From contig SZPI01000039.1 of assembly GCA_030263635.1 (NCBI GenBank), positions 1 to 26,960 on the forward strand: 26,960 nucleotides of DNA, given 5' to 3'. The notes below the pieces were generated by a model. That model saw nothing but the letters and a program-made list of their open reading frames with translations. It did no database searches and was not told the DNA's origin. A program made the position numbers and the translations under genes. Below are positions 13,690 through 21,444 of the stretch, piece after piece. Positions within the stretch are counted from its first letter, which is position 1. Each line of letters opens with the position of its first letter. This stretch comes from Flexicrinis sp001567485 (GTDB lineage: Bacteria > Chloroflexota > Anaerolineae > Aggregatilineales > Phototrophicaceae).

Positions 13690-14550
13690 ATGATCGGAAA
13701 ACGAATCCTCATCACCGGGGTCACCGGGCGGCTTGGCAGCCGTTTGGCAGCCTTGCTCGAAAACGGCAGCAACACCGTGATGGGGTTCGATCGGTCGGCG
13801 CTCGACATCACGGACTGGGCGACCGTCCGGCAGGTGATCGCCAATGCGCATCCGGACATCGTCATCAACGCCGCCGCCATGACCGACGTCGACGGCTGCG
13901 CGCGTGATCCCGCCTTAGCGCACCGGATCAACGGGCTGGGTGCGGGGAACGTCGCCGCCGCCGCATACGCCGCACGGGCCTTGATCGTCCATATCAGCAC
14001 CAATGAAGTATTCGACGGCAGCGCGGCGCGCCCGTATCGCGAGTACGATGCGCCGTGCCCGATCAACCCGTATGGCGAGAGCAAGTGGGCTGGCGAACAG
14101 GCCGTGATCCGCGTCAATCCGCGCCATGTGATCGTGCGCACGGCGTGGCTGTTCGCCCACGGCGGACGCAACTTTGTTCACGCTGTTCTCGGCGCGGCCC
14201 GTGCCGGTAAGCCGCTGCGCGTCGTATGTGACGAGGTCGCCAACCCGACCTATACCTACGACCTCGCCGACGCGATCATTACGCTGGCGCAAGCTGAACG
14301 GCCGGGGATCTACCACCTCGTCAACGAAGGCACGACGACTCGCAGCGCGTTTGCGCGGCGTATTCTTGACCGCAGCGGGTATGCCGACACGCCCATCACG
14401 CCGATTCTGCGCGCGCAGTGGCCGCGCCCATCCTGCCCGCCGGCGCACGCCGCGCTCGATAATACCGCCGCGGCCCTGCTCGGGATACGGTTGCGCCCGT
14501 GGGACGCCGCGCTCGACTCATTCTTGGAGCGCGAGGGGCTGCTGGCCTAA
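13690..14550 (+). CDS. dTDP-4-dehydrorhamnose reductase-like (RmlD/RfbD family) protein
   Basis: 286 residues, extended SDR of the RmlD substrate-binding family. GVTGRLG (10-16) binds NAD(P)H; NAAAMTDVDGCARDP (60-74) and STNEVFDG (103-110) are family hallmarks, and Y128-x3-K132 (YGESK) is the catalytic pair. ANPTYTYDLADAII is the usual substrate-loop segment. RmlD reduces dTDP-4-keto-rhamnose to dTDP-L-rhamnose; no rmlA, rmlB or rmlC is in the window, so another nucleotide sugar is possible. AGGAGG is 8 nt before ATG 13690, and TAGAAT at 13662-13667 is a likely -10. It opens the surface-polysaccharide region. Confidence 0.87.
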   Translation: MIGKRILITGVTGRLGSRLAALLENGSNTVMGFDRSALDITDWATVRQVIANAHPDIVINAAAMTDVDGCARDPALAHRINGLGAGNVAAAAYAARALIVHISTNEVFDGSAARPYREYDAPCPINPYGESKWAGEQAVIRVNPRHVIVRTAWLFAHGGRNFVHAVLGAARAGKPLRVVCDEVANPTYTYDLADAIITLAQAERPGIYHLVNEGTTTRSAFARRILDRSGYADTPITPILRAQWPRPSCPPAHAALDNTAAALLGIRLRPWDAALDSFLEREGLLA

Positions 14551-14593
14551 CCCGCCGCATCCCACGCGCCGTACCGGATAGGTGAACATCACG

Positions 14594-15748
14594 ATGCACA
14601 TCGCGCTCAACGCATGGTTCTGGGATCAGCCGTACACCGGAAGCGGCCAGTACGTCCGCCGCTTGACGGCCGCCCTGCGCGCCGCCCGTCCCGACCTCAA
14701 GCTGACACTGGTGACTCCGCCGCGCATCACCGCGCCGGAAGGTGTGCCGGAGGGCGTCGCCGTTCATCGCGCGGGCGGGATCGGTGGCAAGGTCGGCAAG
14801 GTGCTGTTCGAACAGCGCGGGTTCCCGAACGCAGCGCGCGCCGTCGGCGCAGACCTCGTGCATGTGCCATATTGGGGGCCGCCGTTGGCCTCGCCCGTGC
14901 CGCTGATCGTGAGCGTCCTCGACGTCATCCCGCTGGTGATGAAAGAGTACAGCGGCAGTCTGGCGTCCTCGTTCTATACCTCGCTGGTGACCGCCGGAGC
15001 GCGCGGCGCCAGCCATATCATCACCATCAGCAACGACAGCAAGAACGACATCGTGGCGCAGCTCGGCGCGGCGGCAGATGACGTTACGGTGACGTATCTG
15101 GCGGTGGACGACGTGTTTCATCCGCGCCTCGGCGCCGAGCGCGACGAAGCGGTGCGCGCCAAGTACAACCTGCCCGATCGATTCGTGCTGTATCTCGGCG
15201 GCTTCGACGTGCGCAAGCAGGTCAACGAACTGCTGCTGGCCTATACCTACGTGACGCGGGCCGAAGGCGATCAGGTGCCGCTGGTGCTGGCCGGCCGCGA
15301 ACCGGAGTGGGGCGGCGCGGTGTTCCCCGACCTGCGCCAATACGCGCACGACCTCGGGCTGGACGAGATCGTGCAGTGGGTCAACGCGCCGGACGACGCG
15401 GACAAACCCAGCTTGTATCGACTGGCGGCCGCACATGTCTGGCCGAGCCGCAAGGAAGGATTCGGGCTGCCCGTGCTCGAGTCGATGGCATGCGGCACGC
15501 CGACCATCGCATGGAACGCGCCGGTGATTCAGGAGATCGTCGGCGATGGCGCCTACTTGGTCGATTCCGCGCGTGAGATGGCCGGCGCGATCCTCGCTGT
15601 GCTGGGCGAGACGTCGCTGCGCAATACGTTGGTGAATCAAGGTTTGGCGCAGGTCACACGGTATTCGTGGCGTAAGACCGCGCGCGAGACCGCCGCCGTG
15701 TACGATCACGTGTTGGCGGCGGTGAGAACGGCTCAAAAGGGGGGATGA
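14594..15748 (+). CDS. Glycosyltransferase family 4
   Basis: 384 residues from ATG 14594 (GTG 14582 is an in-frame alternative). GT-B fold retaining glycosyltransferase: the N-terminal domain starts MHIALNAWFW and has a Gly-rich acceptor loop (YTGSGQYVRRL); the C-terminal domain has FVLYLGGFDVRKQVNELL (about 197-214), and the donor-phosphate motif SRKEGFGLPVLESMACGTP with the EX7E pair (about 288-296). It transfers a sugar from a nucleotide donor onto a lipid-linked or polysaccharide acceptor at the cytoplasmic face; sugar identity is unknown. It follows the RmlD-like gene by 43 bp and overlaps the pentapeptide-repeat gene by 4 bp (ATGA), so these are one operon. Confidence 0.93.
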   Translation: MHIALNAWFWDQPYTGSGQYVRRLTAALRAARPDLKLTLVTPPRITAPEGVPEGVAVHRAGGIGGKVGKVLFEQRGFPNAARAVGADLVHVPYWGPPLASPVPLIVSVLDVIPLVMKEYSGSLASSFYTSLVTAGARGASHIITISNDSKNDIVAQLGAAADDVTVTYLAVDDVFHPRLGAERDEAVRAKYNLPDRFVLYLGGFDVRKQVNELLLAYTYVTRAEGDQVPLVLAGREPEWGGAVFPDLRQYAHDLGLDEIVQWVNAPDDADKPSLYRLAAAHVWPSRKEGFGLPVLESMACGTPTIAWNAPVIQEIVGDGAYLVDSAREMAGAILAVLGETSLRNTLVNQGLAQVTRYSWRKTARETAAVYDHVLAAVRTAQKGG

Positions 15749-16431
15749 CGATGAAGGATCGAGGACTGCGCACCCGCGTCACACGGATGTTTCAGCGCCG
15801 CGCCGGCAACGAACTTACCTATCTGGTGATGGGTGTGGCGCTTGGCATCATCATCTCGCGTATCGGCGACCTGATTAGCGATCAGCCGCGCTCATTCTTT
15901 GAAAGCCTTGTGCCGGAGTTCATCGGCATCGTCTTTACCGTGTTCGTCATCAACCGGCTGGACGCCGTGCGCGAAGATCGCCTGATCCTTGAGAAGCTGC
16001 TGCGCGAGATGCACAGCCGCTATAACCCGGTGTCGCTGCAAGCGATCGAAGAGCTGCGCGTGATGGGCTACCTCGACTCCGGCGTACTGCGTGATCGTGA
16101 CTTTCGCGGCAGCAGTTGGCAGGAGGCCAATCTCTACCGGGCGGATTTACGCGGCGCCGATCTCAAGCACGCCGACCTCGAAAACGCCGATCTGTACGAG
16201 GCAAACTTGGAAGGCTCGACCGTGACGCCCGACCAACTGCGCTTATGCAAAACGCTGCGGCGCTGCATCATGCCGGACGGCTCGCGCTATGACGGACGCT
16301 ACAACCTGCATTGGGATCTGTACTTGATGCGCCGCGACGGGTTCAACCCGGATGATCCGGCCAGCGCAGCCTCGTTCTACGAAGTGCCGCTGGAGACGTA
16401 TCAGGCGGGACAACTGGCCGAGAAGCGGTAG
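15745..16431 (+). CDS. Membrane protein with pentapeptide repeats
   Basis: 228 residues. Two hydrophobic helices (about 25-45 and 55-72) lead to a cytoplasm-like charged helix and then about eight pentapeptide repeats with the A(D/N)LXX pattern (residues about 116-160: DFRGSSWQEANLYRADLRGA and DLKHADLENADLYEANLEGS). These would form a short right-handed quadrilateral helix. A 70-residue tail of unknown fold follows. Start ATG 15745 overlaps the glycosyltransferase stop, with ATG 15751 as an alternative; AAAGGGGG is the ribosome-binding site. Pentapeptide proteins mostly act as binding scaffolds; the specific role is unknown. Confidence 0.87.
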   Translation: MTMKDRGLRTRVTRMFQRRAGNELTYLVMGVALGIIISRIGDLISDQPRSFFESLVPEFIGIVFTVFVINRLDAVREDRLILEKLLREMHSRYNPVSLQAIEELRVMGYLDSGVLRDRDFRGSSWQEANLYRADLRGADLKHADLENADLYEANLEGSTVTPDQLRLCKTLRRCIMPDGSRYDGRYNLHWDLYLMRRDGFNPDDPASAASFYEVPLETYQAGQLAEKR

Positions 16432-16496
16432 GGGCGGCGGACGGGCAGCGGAAGCCTGACAAGTAGCCTCAGCGCCTCATCATGTAAGAAGTTGAA

Positions 16497-16524
16497 AGTG
16501 CTGAGTGCTGAGTGATGAGTGACT
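16497..16524 (+). repeat. Degenerate TGAGTGC heptamer repeat
   Basis: About four units of a 7-bp motif (GCTGAGT, GCTGAGT, GATGAGT, GACTACC-like end). Such tracts occur dispersed between genes in some Chloroflexota and other GC-rich genomes; no function is claimed. Confidence 0.6.
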
Positions 16525-16720
16525 ACCAGCCTTCACTGCTCGTGGAACCCTCTGAGGCGGAAGATTAGGTTTGCTGACTTTCGATAACCCACTTAAGCTG
16601 GGAACACGTCCGCACAGCGGCGCAGCGGAATCGACGCACGATTCGAGACGCGCTGTGTCCCGGCCCATTCCGCAGTTCACACCAACGCTAGATTCATGGT
16701 AGCTTTATTCTTGGGGGGAT

Positions 16721-16750
16721 CATCACGTGTTCGACGCTGCATCACGTGAT
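16721..16750. promoter_or_regulatory. Candidate operator: paired CATCACGTG sites
   Basis: CATCACGTG occurs at 16721-16729 and again at 16740-16748, start-to-start 19 bp, nearly two helical turns. The second copy is part of the 10-bp palindrome ATCACGTGAT. They precede the sugar-nucleotide operon (ATG 16818). Confidence 0.35.
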
Positions 16751-16817
16751 ACCCTGAGCTTTGGCATGTCCACCAACGACGTGCTTGTGTTTGTGCTGCT
16801 GTATTCTGAGGCGGTAA

Positions 16818-17906
16818 ATGAAGATCCTGACCGTAGTTGGCGCCCGACCCGAATTCATCCAGATTGCCCCGGTTGATCGTGCGATTCGCCGGCGGCATAC
16901 CCAAATCCTCGTCCATACCGGCCAGCATTACGATGACAGCATGTCGGACACGTTCTTCCGTGAGCTGTCGATCCACGAGCCGGAGATCAACCTTGGCGTC
17001 GGCAGCGGCACGCACGCCGAACAAACCGCGCAGATGCTGCTCAAGCTGGAGGAGGTGATGCTGGCCGAGAAGCCGGATTTCGTCGTCTCGATCAGCGACA
17101 CCAACTCGACACTGGCGACCGCGCTTACGGCCGCCAAGCTGGTGCTGCCGCTGGCGCATATCGAGGCCGGCCTGCGCAGCCGCGATCGCGCTATGCCGGA
17201 GGAAATCAACCGCATCGTCACCGACGCGATCAGCGACGTCCATCTCGCGCCGACGAAGGTCGCCGTTGAAAATCTGCGGGCCGAGGGGATCAGCGAGCAT
17301 GTGTACAACGTCGGTGACGTGCGCATGGATACCATCATGTTCGTCATCAACGACGCGCGCGAACGCCTGCCCGACCTGCGCGCACGGATCAACCTGCCGA
17401 ACGGCACGCCGTTTGTGCTGGCGACCATCCACCGCGCGGAAAACACCGACCATGAGGATCGTCTGCGCCGCGTCTTGGGTGTGCTGGCGCTGACCGAGCT
17501 TCCGGTCGTGCTGCCGGTGCATCCGCGCCTCGCCAAGATGATGCGACAGTTCGGGCTTAAGTTCAGCAAAAACATCGTCAAAACCGAACCGATCGGGTTT
17601 CTCGACACGCTCGCCCTGCTTGACGCCGCCAAATTCCTGATCACCGACAGCGGCGGCCTGCAGAAAGAAGCGTACATGCTGCGTCGGCCGGCGATCACGA
17701 TGCGCAGCACGACCGAATGGACAGAGACGGTCGACTCGGGCTGGAACCGCTTGTGCGAGCCGGAGCCGGACGCCTTCCGCGCGGCGGTGGCAGAGGCGAT
17801 GGGCGCACCGCCTTCCGAACATCCGCCGTTCTATGGCAAGCCGGGGGTCAGCGAACGGATCGTCGACGTGCTGGAGGCGGTCACGATTCGCAAAAGTTCG
17901 GCGTAG
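16818..17906 (+). CDS. wecB: UDP-N-acetylglucosamine 2-epimerase family (non-hydrolysing), copy 1
   Basis: 362 residues, the usual length. It interconverts UDP-GlcNAc and UDP-ManNAc (or 2,3-diacetamido analogues) in the cytoplasm. Motifs: KILTVVGARPEFIQIAPV (2-19), VHTGQHYDDSMSD (32-44), SDTNST (93-98), HIEAGLRS (114-121), MPEEINRIVTD (126-136), TIHRAENTD (203-211) and DSGGLQKEA in the C-terminal UDP-binding half. D94, E116, E128/E129 and H205 correspond to the catalytic set of the family. The glycine of the usual GDTNST is Ser here (ISDTNST), unlike the second copy. GAGG lies upstream of ATG 16818. It heads a four-gene operon. Confidence 0.93.
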   Translation: MKILTVVGARPEFIQIAPVDRAIRRRHTQILVHTGQHYDDSMSDTFFRELSIHEPEINLGVGSGTHAEQTAQMLLKLEEVMLAEKPDFVVSISDTNSTLATALTAAKLVLPLAHIEAGLRSRDRAMPEEINRIVTDAISDVHLAPTKVAVENLRAEGISEHVYNVGDVRMDTIMFVINDARERLPDLRARINLPNGTPFVLATIHRAENTDHEDRLRRVLGVLALTELPVVLPVHPRLAKMMRQFGLKFSKNIVKTEPIGFLDTLALLDAAKFLITDSGGLQKEAYMLRRPAITMRSTTEWTETVDSGWNRLCEPEPDAFRAAVAEAMGAPPSEHPPFYGKPGVSERIVDVLEAVTIRKSSA

Positions 17907-17937
17907 CGTTCATGGTCATGACGCAAAAGGACGTGGG

Positions 17938-18927
17938 ATGAAGATACTGGTCACCGGCGTCGCCGGTTTCATCGGATCGAACCTGACCGACGGGCTGCTC
18001 GCTCGCGGCCATTCTGTCGTCGGGATCGACAACCTGTCGCAAGGCACGCGGCTGAACATGAAGGCGTTCCGCGATCATCCGGCGTTCGCGTTCCACGAGG
18101 TCGATATCCGCGATGAGCAGGCCGTCCTCACGCTGGCTGAAGGCTGTGACGTGATCGTGCATCTGGCGGCGTTCAAGATCCCGCGCTACAGCGACGCCTA
18201 CGACACGCTGACGATCAACGCCTACGGGTCGGAGAATTTGCTCAAGGCGGCGGTCGCGCATAAGGCCAAGATCGTCGCGGCGTCGACCTCCGACGTGTAC
18301 GGCAAGAACCCCGACATCCCGTTCAGCGAGGAGCACAACTCGGTGATCGGCGCGCCGACGGTCAAGCGGTGGGCGTATGCCATCTCCAAGATGTTCGAGG
18401 AGCAGATGGCATTCGCCTATCACGAGCGCCACGGCATCGACGTCGTGCTGCTGCGGTTTTTCGGCGGCTATGGCCCCAACCAGCATCTGACGTGGTGGGG
18501 CGGGCCGCAGTCGGTGTTTATCAATATGGCGCTCGACAACGAAGAACTGCCGATCCACGGCGACGGCCAGCAAACACGCACGTTCACGTACATCAAAGAT
18601 CACGTCGACGGCATCATCCGCACCATCGAGATGCCACAGGCCAACAATCACGTCTTCAACCTCGGCGGCGTGCAGGAGGTCACGATCGAGCATCTGGCGC
18701 GGCTGGTCTGGCGGCTCGTGCGCGGCGAGGACGATCCGCCCAAGATCAAGTTCATCCCGTATGAGCAGTTCGGCAAATACGAGGACGTAATGCGCCGCGT
18801 GCCGGACATCACGAAGGCGCGCACACTGCTAGGCTTTGAGCCGAAGTTCAACCTTGAGGCCGGCTTGCGTGAGACGATCGCATGGCAAATCGAGCGTCGC
18901 AAGCGGCTGGCTGAGGCAATCCCTTGA
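17938..18927 (+). CDS. NAD-dependent sugar-nucleotide epimerase/dehydratase
   Basis: 329 residues from ATG 17938, chosen because it starts the Rossmann fold directly (MKILVTGVAGFIGSNL) and has AAGGA upstream; the longer frame from 17833 only overlaps the previous gene. GVAGFIG (7-13) binds NAD+, D31 selects NAD, STSDVYGKN (116-124) carries the catalytic Ser/Thr, and Y147-x3-K151 (YAISK) is the active pair. RFFGGYGPNQ and TFTYIKDHVDGI are typical of UDP-glucose 4-epimerase, UDP-glucuronate decarboxylase and related 4,6-dehydratases; which reaction cannot be decided. Placed between two 2-epimerase genes, it probably makes a dedicated HexNAc-derived sugar for surface glycans. Confidence 0.9.
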   Translation: MKILVTGVAGFIGSNLTDGLLARGHSVVGIDNLSQGTRLNMKAFRDHPAFAFHEVDIRDEQAVLTLAEGCDVIVHLAAFKIPRYSDAYDTLTINAYGSENLLKAAVAHKAKIVAASTSDVYGKNPDIPFSEEHNSVIGAPTVKRWAYAISKMFEEQMAFAYHERHGIDVVLLRFFGGYGPNQHLTWWGGPQSVFINMALDNEELPIHGDGQQTRTFTYIKDHVDGIIRTIEMPQANNHVFNLGGVQEVTIEHLARLVWRLVRGEDDPPKIKFIPYEQFGKYEDVMRRVPDITKARTLLGFEPKFNLEAGLRETIAWQIERRKRLAEAIP

Positions 18928-18958
18928 CCCATCATCATCAAGCACCAAGTAGGTAAGC

Positions 18959-20056
18959 ATGCGAATTTTGACCGTAATCGGAGCGCGGCCGCAGTTCGTC
19001 AAAGCGGCCCCTGTCAGCGCGGCGCTGAGAACCGCGCATGAGGAGTACCTCGTCCACACCGGCCAGCACTACGACTACAATATGTCGGACATCTTCTTCG
19101 AGGAACTGGGCCTGCCGGCGCCCGACCTGAACCTCGGCGCGGGTAGCGGCACGCACGCCACGCAGACGGCCAGCATGATCGCGCCGCTCGAACGCGCAGT
19201 GATCGCACAGAACCCCGATATGATCCTTGTTTACGGCGACACCAACTCGACTGTCGCGGCTGCGCTGGTCGCGCATGCGCTTGATGTGCCGCTGGCGCAT
19301 GTCGAGGCTGGCCTGCGCAGTTACAACCGCACGATGCCGGAGGAGATCAACCGCATCGTCACCGACCGCGTATCGGACTTGCTGTTCTGCCCGTCGCAGG
19401 TCGCGGTCGAGAACCTCGCCAAAGAAGGTATCCGCGAGGGCGTTGTCCTCACCGGCGACGTGATGGTCGATGCGGTGCTGCGCGCGGTCGAAACCGCCAA
19501 GCAGACGAGCATGATCCACGTCACGTTGGGCATTAATGCGCCCTATGCGCTGCTGACCATTCACCGGCCGGCCAACACCGACGACCCGGACGCGCTGGCG
19601 GCGATCCTCTCTGGGTGCGGCGGCTTGGACTTGCCGGTGATCTTCCCGGTGCATCCGCGCACGCGGGTTGCCATGGATCGCGCCGGGATCGCCCTGCCGG
19701 AGAACGTGCGCCTGATCAATCCGCTGGGCTATATCGACATGCTGTGCTTGCTGGAAGCCGCCGAGGTGGCGCTGACGGACTCTGGCGGCCTGCAAAAAGA
19801 GGCGTATATTTTGAAGACGCCAGCGGTCACAATCCGCACCGAAACGGAGTGGGTCGAGACGGTCGCCAGCGGGTGGAACCGGCTGGTCGCGCCGGACGCA
19901 CAAGCTATCGTGAGCGCGGTGGCCGAAGCAGCGCACAACCAGCCCGAAACACATCCGGATTATTACGGCGACGGGAACGCCGCAGAGCGAATCGTCGCCG
20001 CCCTTGAAGCCTTTGTGGAGGAGCATCATGCTGAGCGATCTGGCACGCCGAATTGA
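18959..20056 (+). CDS. wecB: UDP-N-acetylglucosamine 2-epimerase family (non-hydrolysing), copy 2
   Basis: 365 residues, paralogous to the protein at 16818 and aligned with it without gaps for at least the first 140 residues. It has the canonical VYGDTNST (91-98), HVEAGLRS (114-121), MPEEINRIVTDRVSD and DSGGLQKEAYIL. In place of HRAEN it has TIHRPANTDD, a common variant. It epimerises C2 of UDP-GlcNAc or a modified UDP-HexNAc; a split of substrates between the two copies (for example UDP-GlcNAc against a diacetamido sugar) is an inference. ATG 18959 follows the epimerase by 31 bp, with AGTAGGTAAGC upstream. It overlaps the next gene by 29 bp. Confidence 0.94.
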   Translation: MRILTVIGARPQFVKAAPVSAALRTAHEEYLVHTGQHYDYNMSDIFFEELGLPAPDLNLGAGSGTHATQTASMIAPLERAVIAQNPDMILVYGDTNSTVAAALVAHALDVPLAHVEAGLRSYNRTMPEEINRIVTDRVSDLLFCPSQVAVENLAKEGIREGVVLTGDVMVDAVLRAVETAKQTSMIHVTLGINAPYALLTIHRPANTDDPDALAAILSGCGGLDLPVIFPVHPRTRVAMDRAGIALPENVRLINPLGYIDMLCLLEAAEVALTDSGGLQKEAYILKTPAVTIRTETEWVETVASGWNRLVAPDAQAIVSAVAEAAHNQPETHPDYYGDGNAAERIVAALEAFVEEHHAERSGTPN

Positions 20057-21344
20057 GGACAAGTCGGCGGTCGTTAGCGTCATCGGGCTGGGATATGTCG
20101 GACTGCCGGTGGCGTGCATGTTCGCACAAGCCGGCTTTCAGACGTGGGGCGTCGATGTCGCTGCCGAGCGCATCGCGATGCTCAACGCCGGCAAGAACCC
20201 GATCGAGGGCAAAGAACCCGGCCTTGCCGAGCTGATCGCGGATGTCGTCGGGCGTGGGCGGCTCAAGTGCACGACCGACTACGCCGACCTGCGCGATGTC
20301 GATGTCGTGCTGGTGTCGGTGCAGACGCCGATTGACGAGGACGACCACCTGCCGCGTTATGCGCATCTGCGCGCGGCGCTGACCGCCCTCGGCGCGGTGC
20401 TCAAGTGCGGCGCGCTGGTCGTCATCGAGTCGACGCTTGCGCCCGGCACCGTGCATAAGGTCGTGATCCCGACGCTCGAAGCATCGACCGGCGGCAAGGT
20501 GGGGGAGGCGTTCTTCGTCGGCCACTGTCCGGAGCGCGTCATGCCGGGCCGGTTGATCCACAACCTCACGAACATGGATCGCGTTGCCGGTGGTTGGTCG
20601 CCGGAGGTCGCGGAGGTGATGCGCCTGTTCTACCGCAACATCGTGCGCGGCCAGATCGACACGACCGATCTGTTGATGGCCGAGCTGGTCAAGACGACCG
20701 AGAACGCCTACCGCGACGTACAGATCGCGTTCGCCAACGAGGTCGCGCTGGTGTGCGAGGCTTTAGGCGGAGACGTGTGGACTCTGCGCGAACTGGTCAA
20801 CAAGAGTCCGGGGCGCGTGATGCTGTACCCCGGCGCCGGCGTCGGCGGCCACTGCATCCCCAAGGACTCATGGCTGCTGATCGCCAACGCACGCGACGCG
20901 GTGGAGGCTCAGGTGATCCCGTCGGCCCGTGCGGTCAACCGCGCGATGCCCGCGCATGTCGCGTCGATGGCCGAAGCGGCGCTGATCGAGTGCGGCGTGG
21001 CGATCGAACATGCGGTGATCGCCGTGCTGGGCTATGCGTATCTCGCCAACTCGGACGACACCCGTGACACGCCCAGTCAGGCGTTCATCGAGATCATGCG
21101 GGAGCGCGCGGCCGAGGTGCGCGTCCATGATCCGTACGTGCACGAGTTCAACGGGGATGCAGCGGCGGTGCTGCGCGGCGCGGATGCGGCGGTCATCCTC
21201 GTGGCGCATGATGAGTACGTCGACGCGGACTGGACGGCATGGATTGAGCTGCTGCGCACGCCGGTGCTGATCGACGCGCGCCATGTGCTGCCGGACGGTT
21301 TTCGCGCCCCCGGCGCACAGGTTCGGGTGTTGGGTAAAGGATAA
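20028..21344 (+). CDS. wecC: UDP-HexNAc 6-dehydrogenase (UDP-N-acetylmannosamine/glucosamine dehydrogenase)
   Basis: 438 residues. It oxidises the C6 alcohol of UDP-ManNAc or UDP-GlcNAc to a uronic acid with two NAD+. GLGYVGLPVA (20-29) is the NAD-binding loop; ESTLAPGTV (134-142) and GHCPERVMPG (165-174) are family blocks; TTENAYRDVQIAFANE (223-238) is the form of WecC/WbpA rather than UDP-glucose dehydrogenase (KNAF); C276 in GAGVGGHCIPKD is the catalytic thiol. The C-terminal domain ends with a DARHVL segment. ATG 20028 is chosen (GGAGGAG 5 nt upstream) over 20004. Following a 2-epimerase, UDP-ManNAcA is the most likely product. Last gene of the operon. Confidence 0.92.
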   Translation: MLSDLARRIEDKSAVVSVIGLGYVGLPVACMFAQAGFQTWGVDVAAERIAMLNAGKNPIEGKEPGLAELIADVVGRGRLKCTTDYADLRDVDVVLVSVQTPIDEDDHLPRYAHLRAALTALGAVLKCGALVVIESTLAPGTVHKVVIPTLEASTGGKVGEAFFVGHCPERVMPGRLIHNLTNMDRVAGGWSPEVAEVMRLFYRNIVRGQIDTTDLLMAELVKTTENAYRDVQIAFANEVALVCEALGGDVWTLRELVNKSPGRVMLYPGAGVGGHCIPKDSWLLIANARDAVEAQVIPSARAVNRAMPAHVASMAEAALIECGVAIEHAVIAVLGYAYLANSDDTRDTPSQAFIEIMRERAAEVRVHDPYVHEFNGDAAAVLRGADAAVILVAHDEYVDADWTAWIELLRTPVLIDARHVLPDGFRAPGAQVRVLGKG

Positions 21345-21354
21345 TCCGGGAGGC

Positions 21355-21420
21355 GGGGGCGTGCTGAGTTCGCGGCGGTGAACTCAGGTCGTGACGGTTC
21401 GTTTACGGAACTTCGCCCCC
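21355..21420. other. Branched inverted-repeat structure between convergent genes
   Basis: Outer arms GGGGGCG (21355-21361) and CGCCCCC (21414-21420) pair over 7 bp. Inside lie a perfect 8-bp hairpin CTGAGTTC/GAACTCAG (21364-21371 and 21380-21387) and a short GTTC/GAAC hairpin near 21397-21411. No T-tract follows on either strand. It lies between the ends of the dehydrogenase and MFS genes, so a bidirectional transcript-end structure is a reasonable guess. Confidence 0.4.
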
Positions 21421-21444
21421 GTCGCGGTGCGTTCAGCCCGTCGG

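Larger units (their letters stand above)
16432..16817. other. 386-bp intergenic region with short repeats
   Basis: It contains a low-complexity heptamer tract (GTGCTGAGTGCTGAGTGATG and continuing, about 16497-16524) and two CATCACGTG direct repeats 19 bp apart (16721-16729 and 16740-16748), the second within the palindrome ATCACGTGAT (16741-16750). These lie 70-97 bp before the 2-epimerase ATG and could be an operator. No clear promoter or gene is seen. Confidence 0.5.

Noticed and set aside
16480..16680. 66-residue minus-strand frame
   Set aside because: Its C-terminal codons are the heptamer repeat; no coding signature.
18938..20119. 393-residue minus-strand frame opposite the second 2-epimerase
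   Set aside because: Arg/Gln/His-rich shadow of a clear wecB gene.
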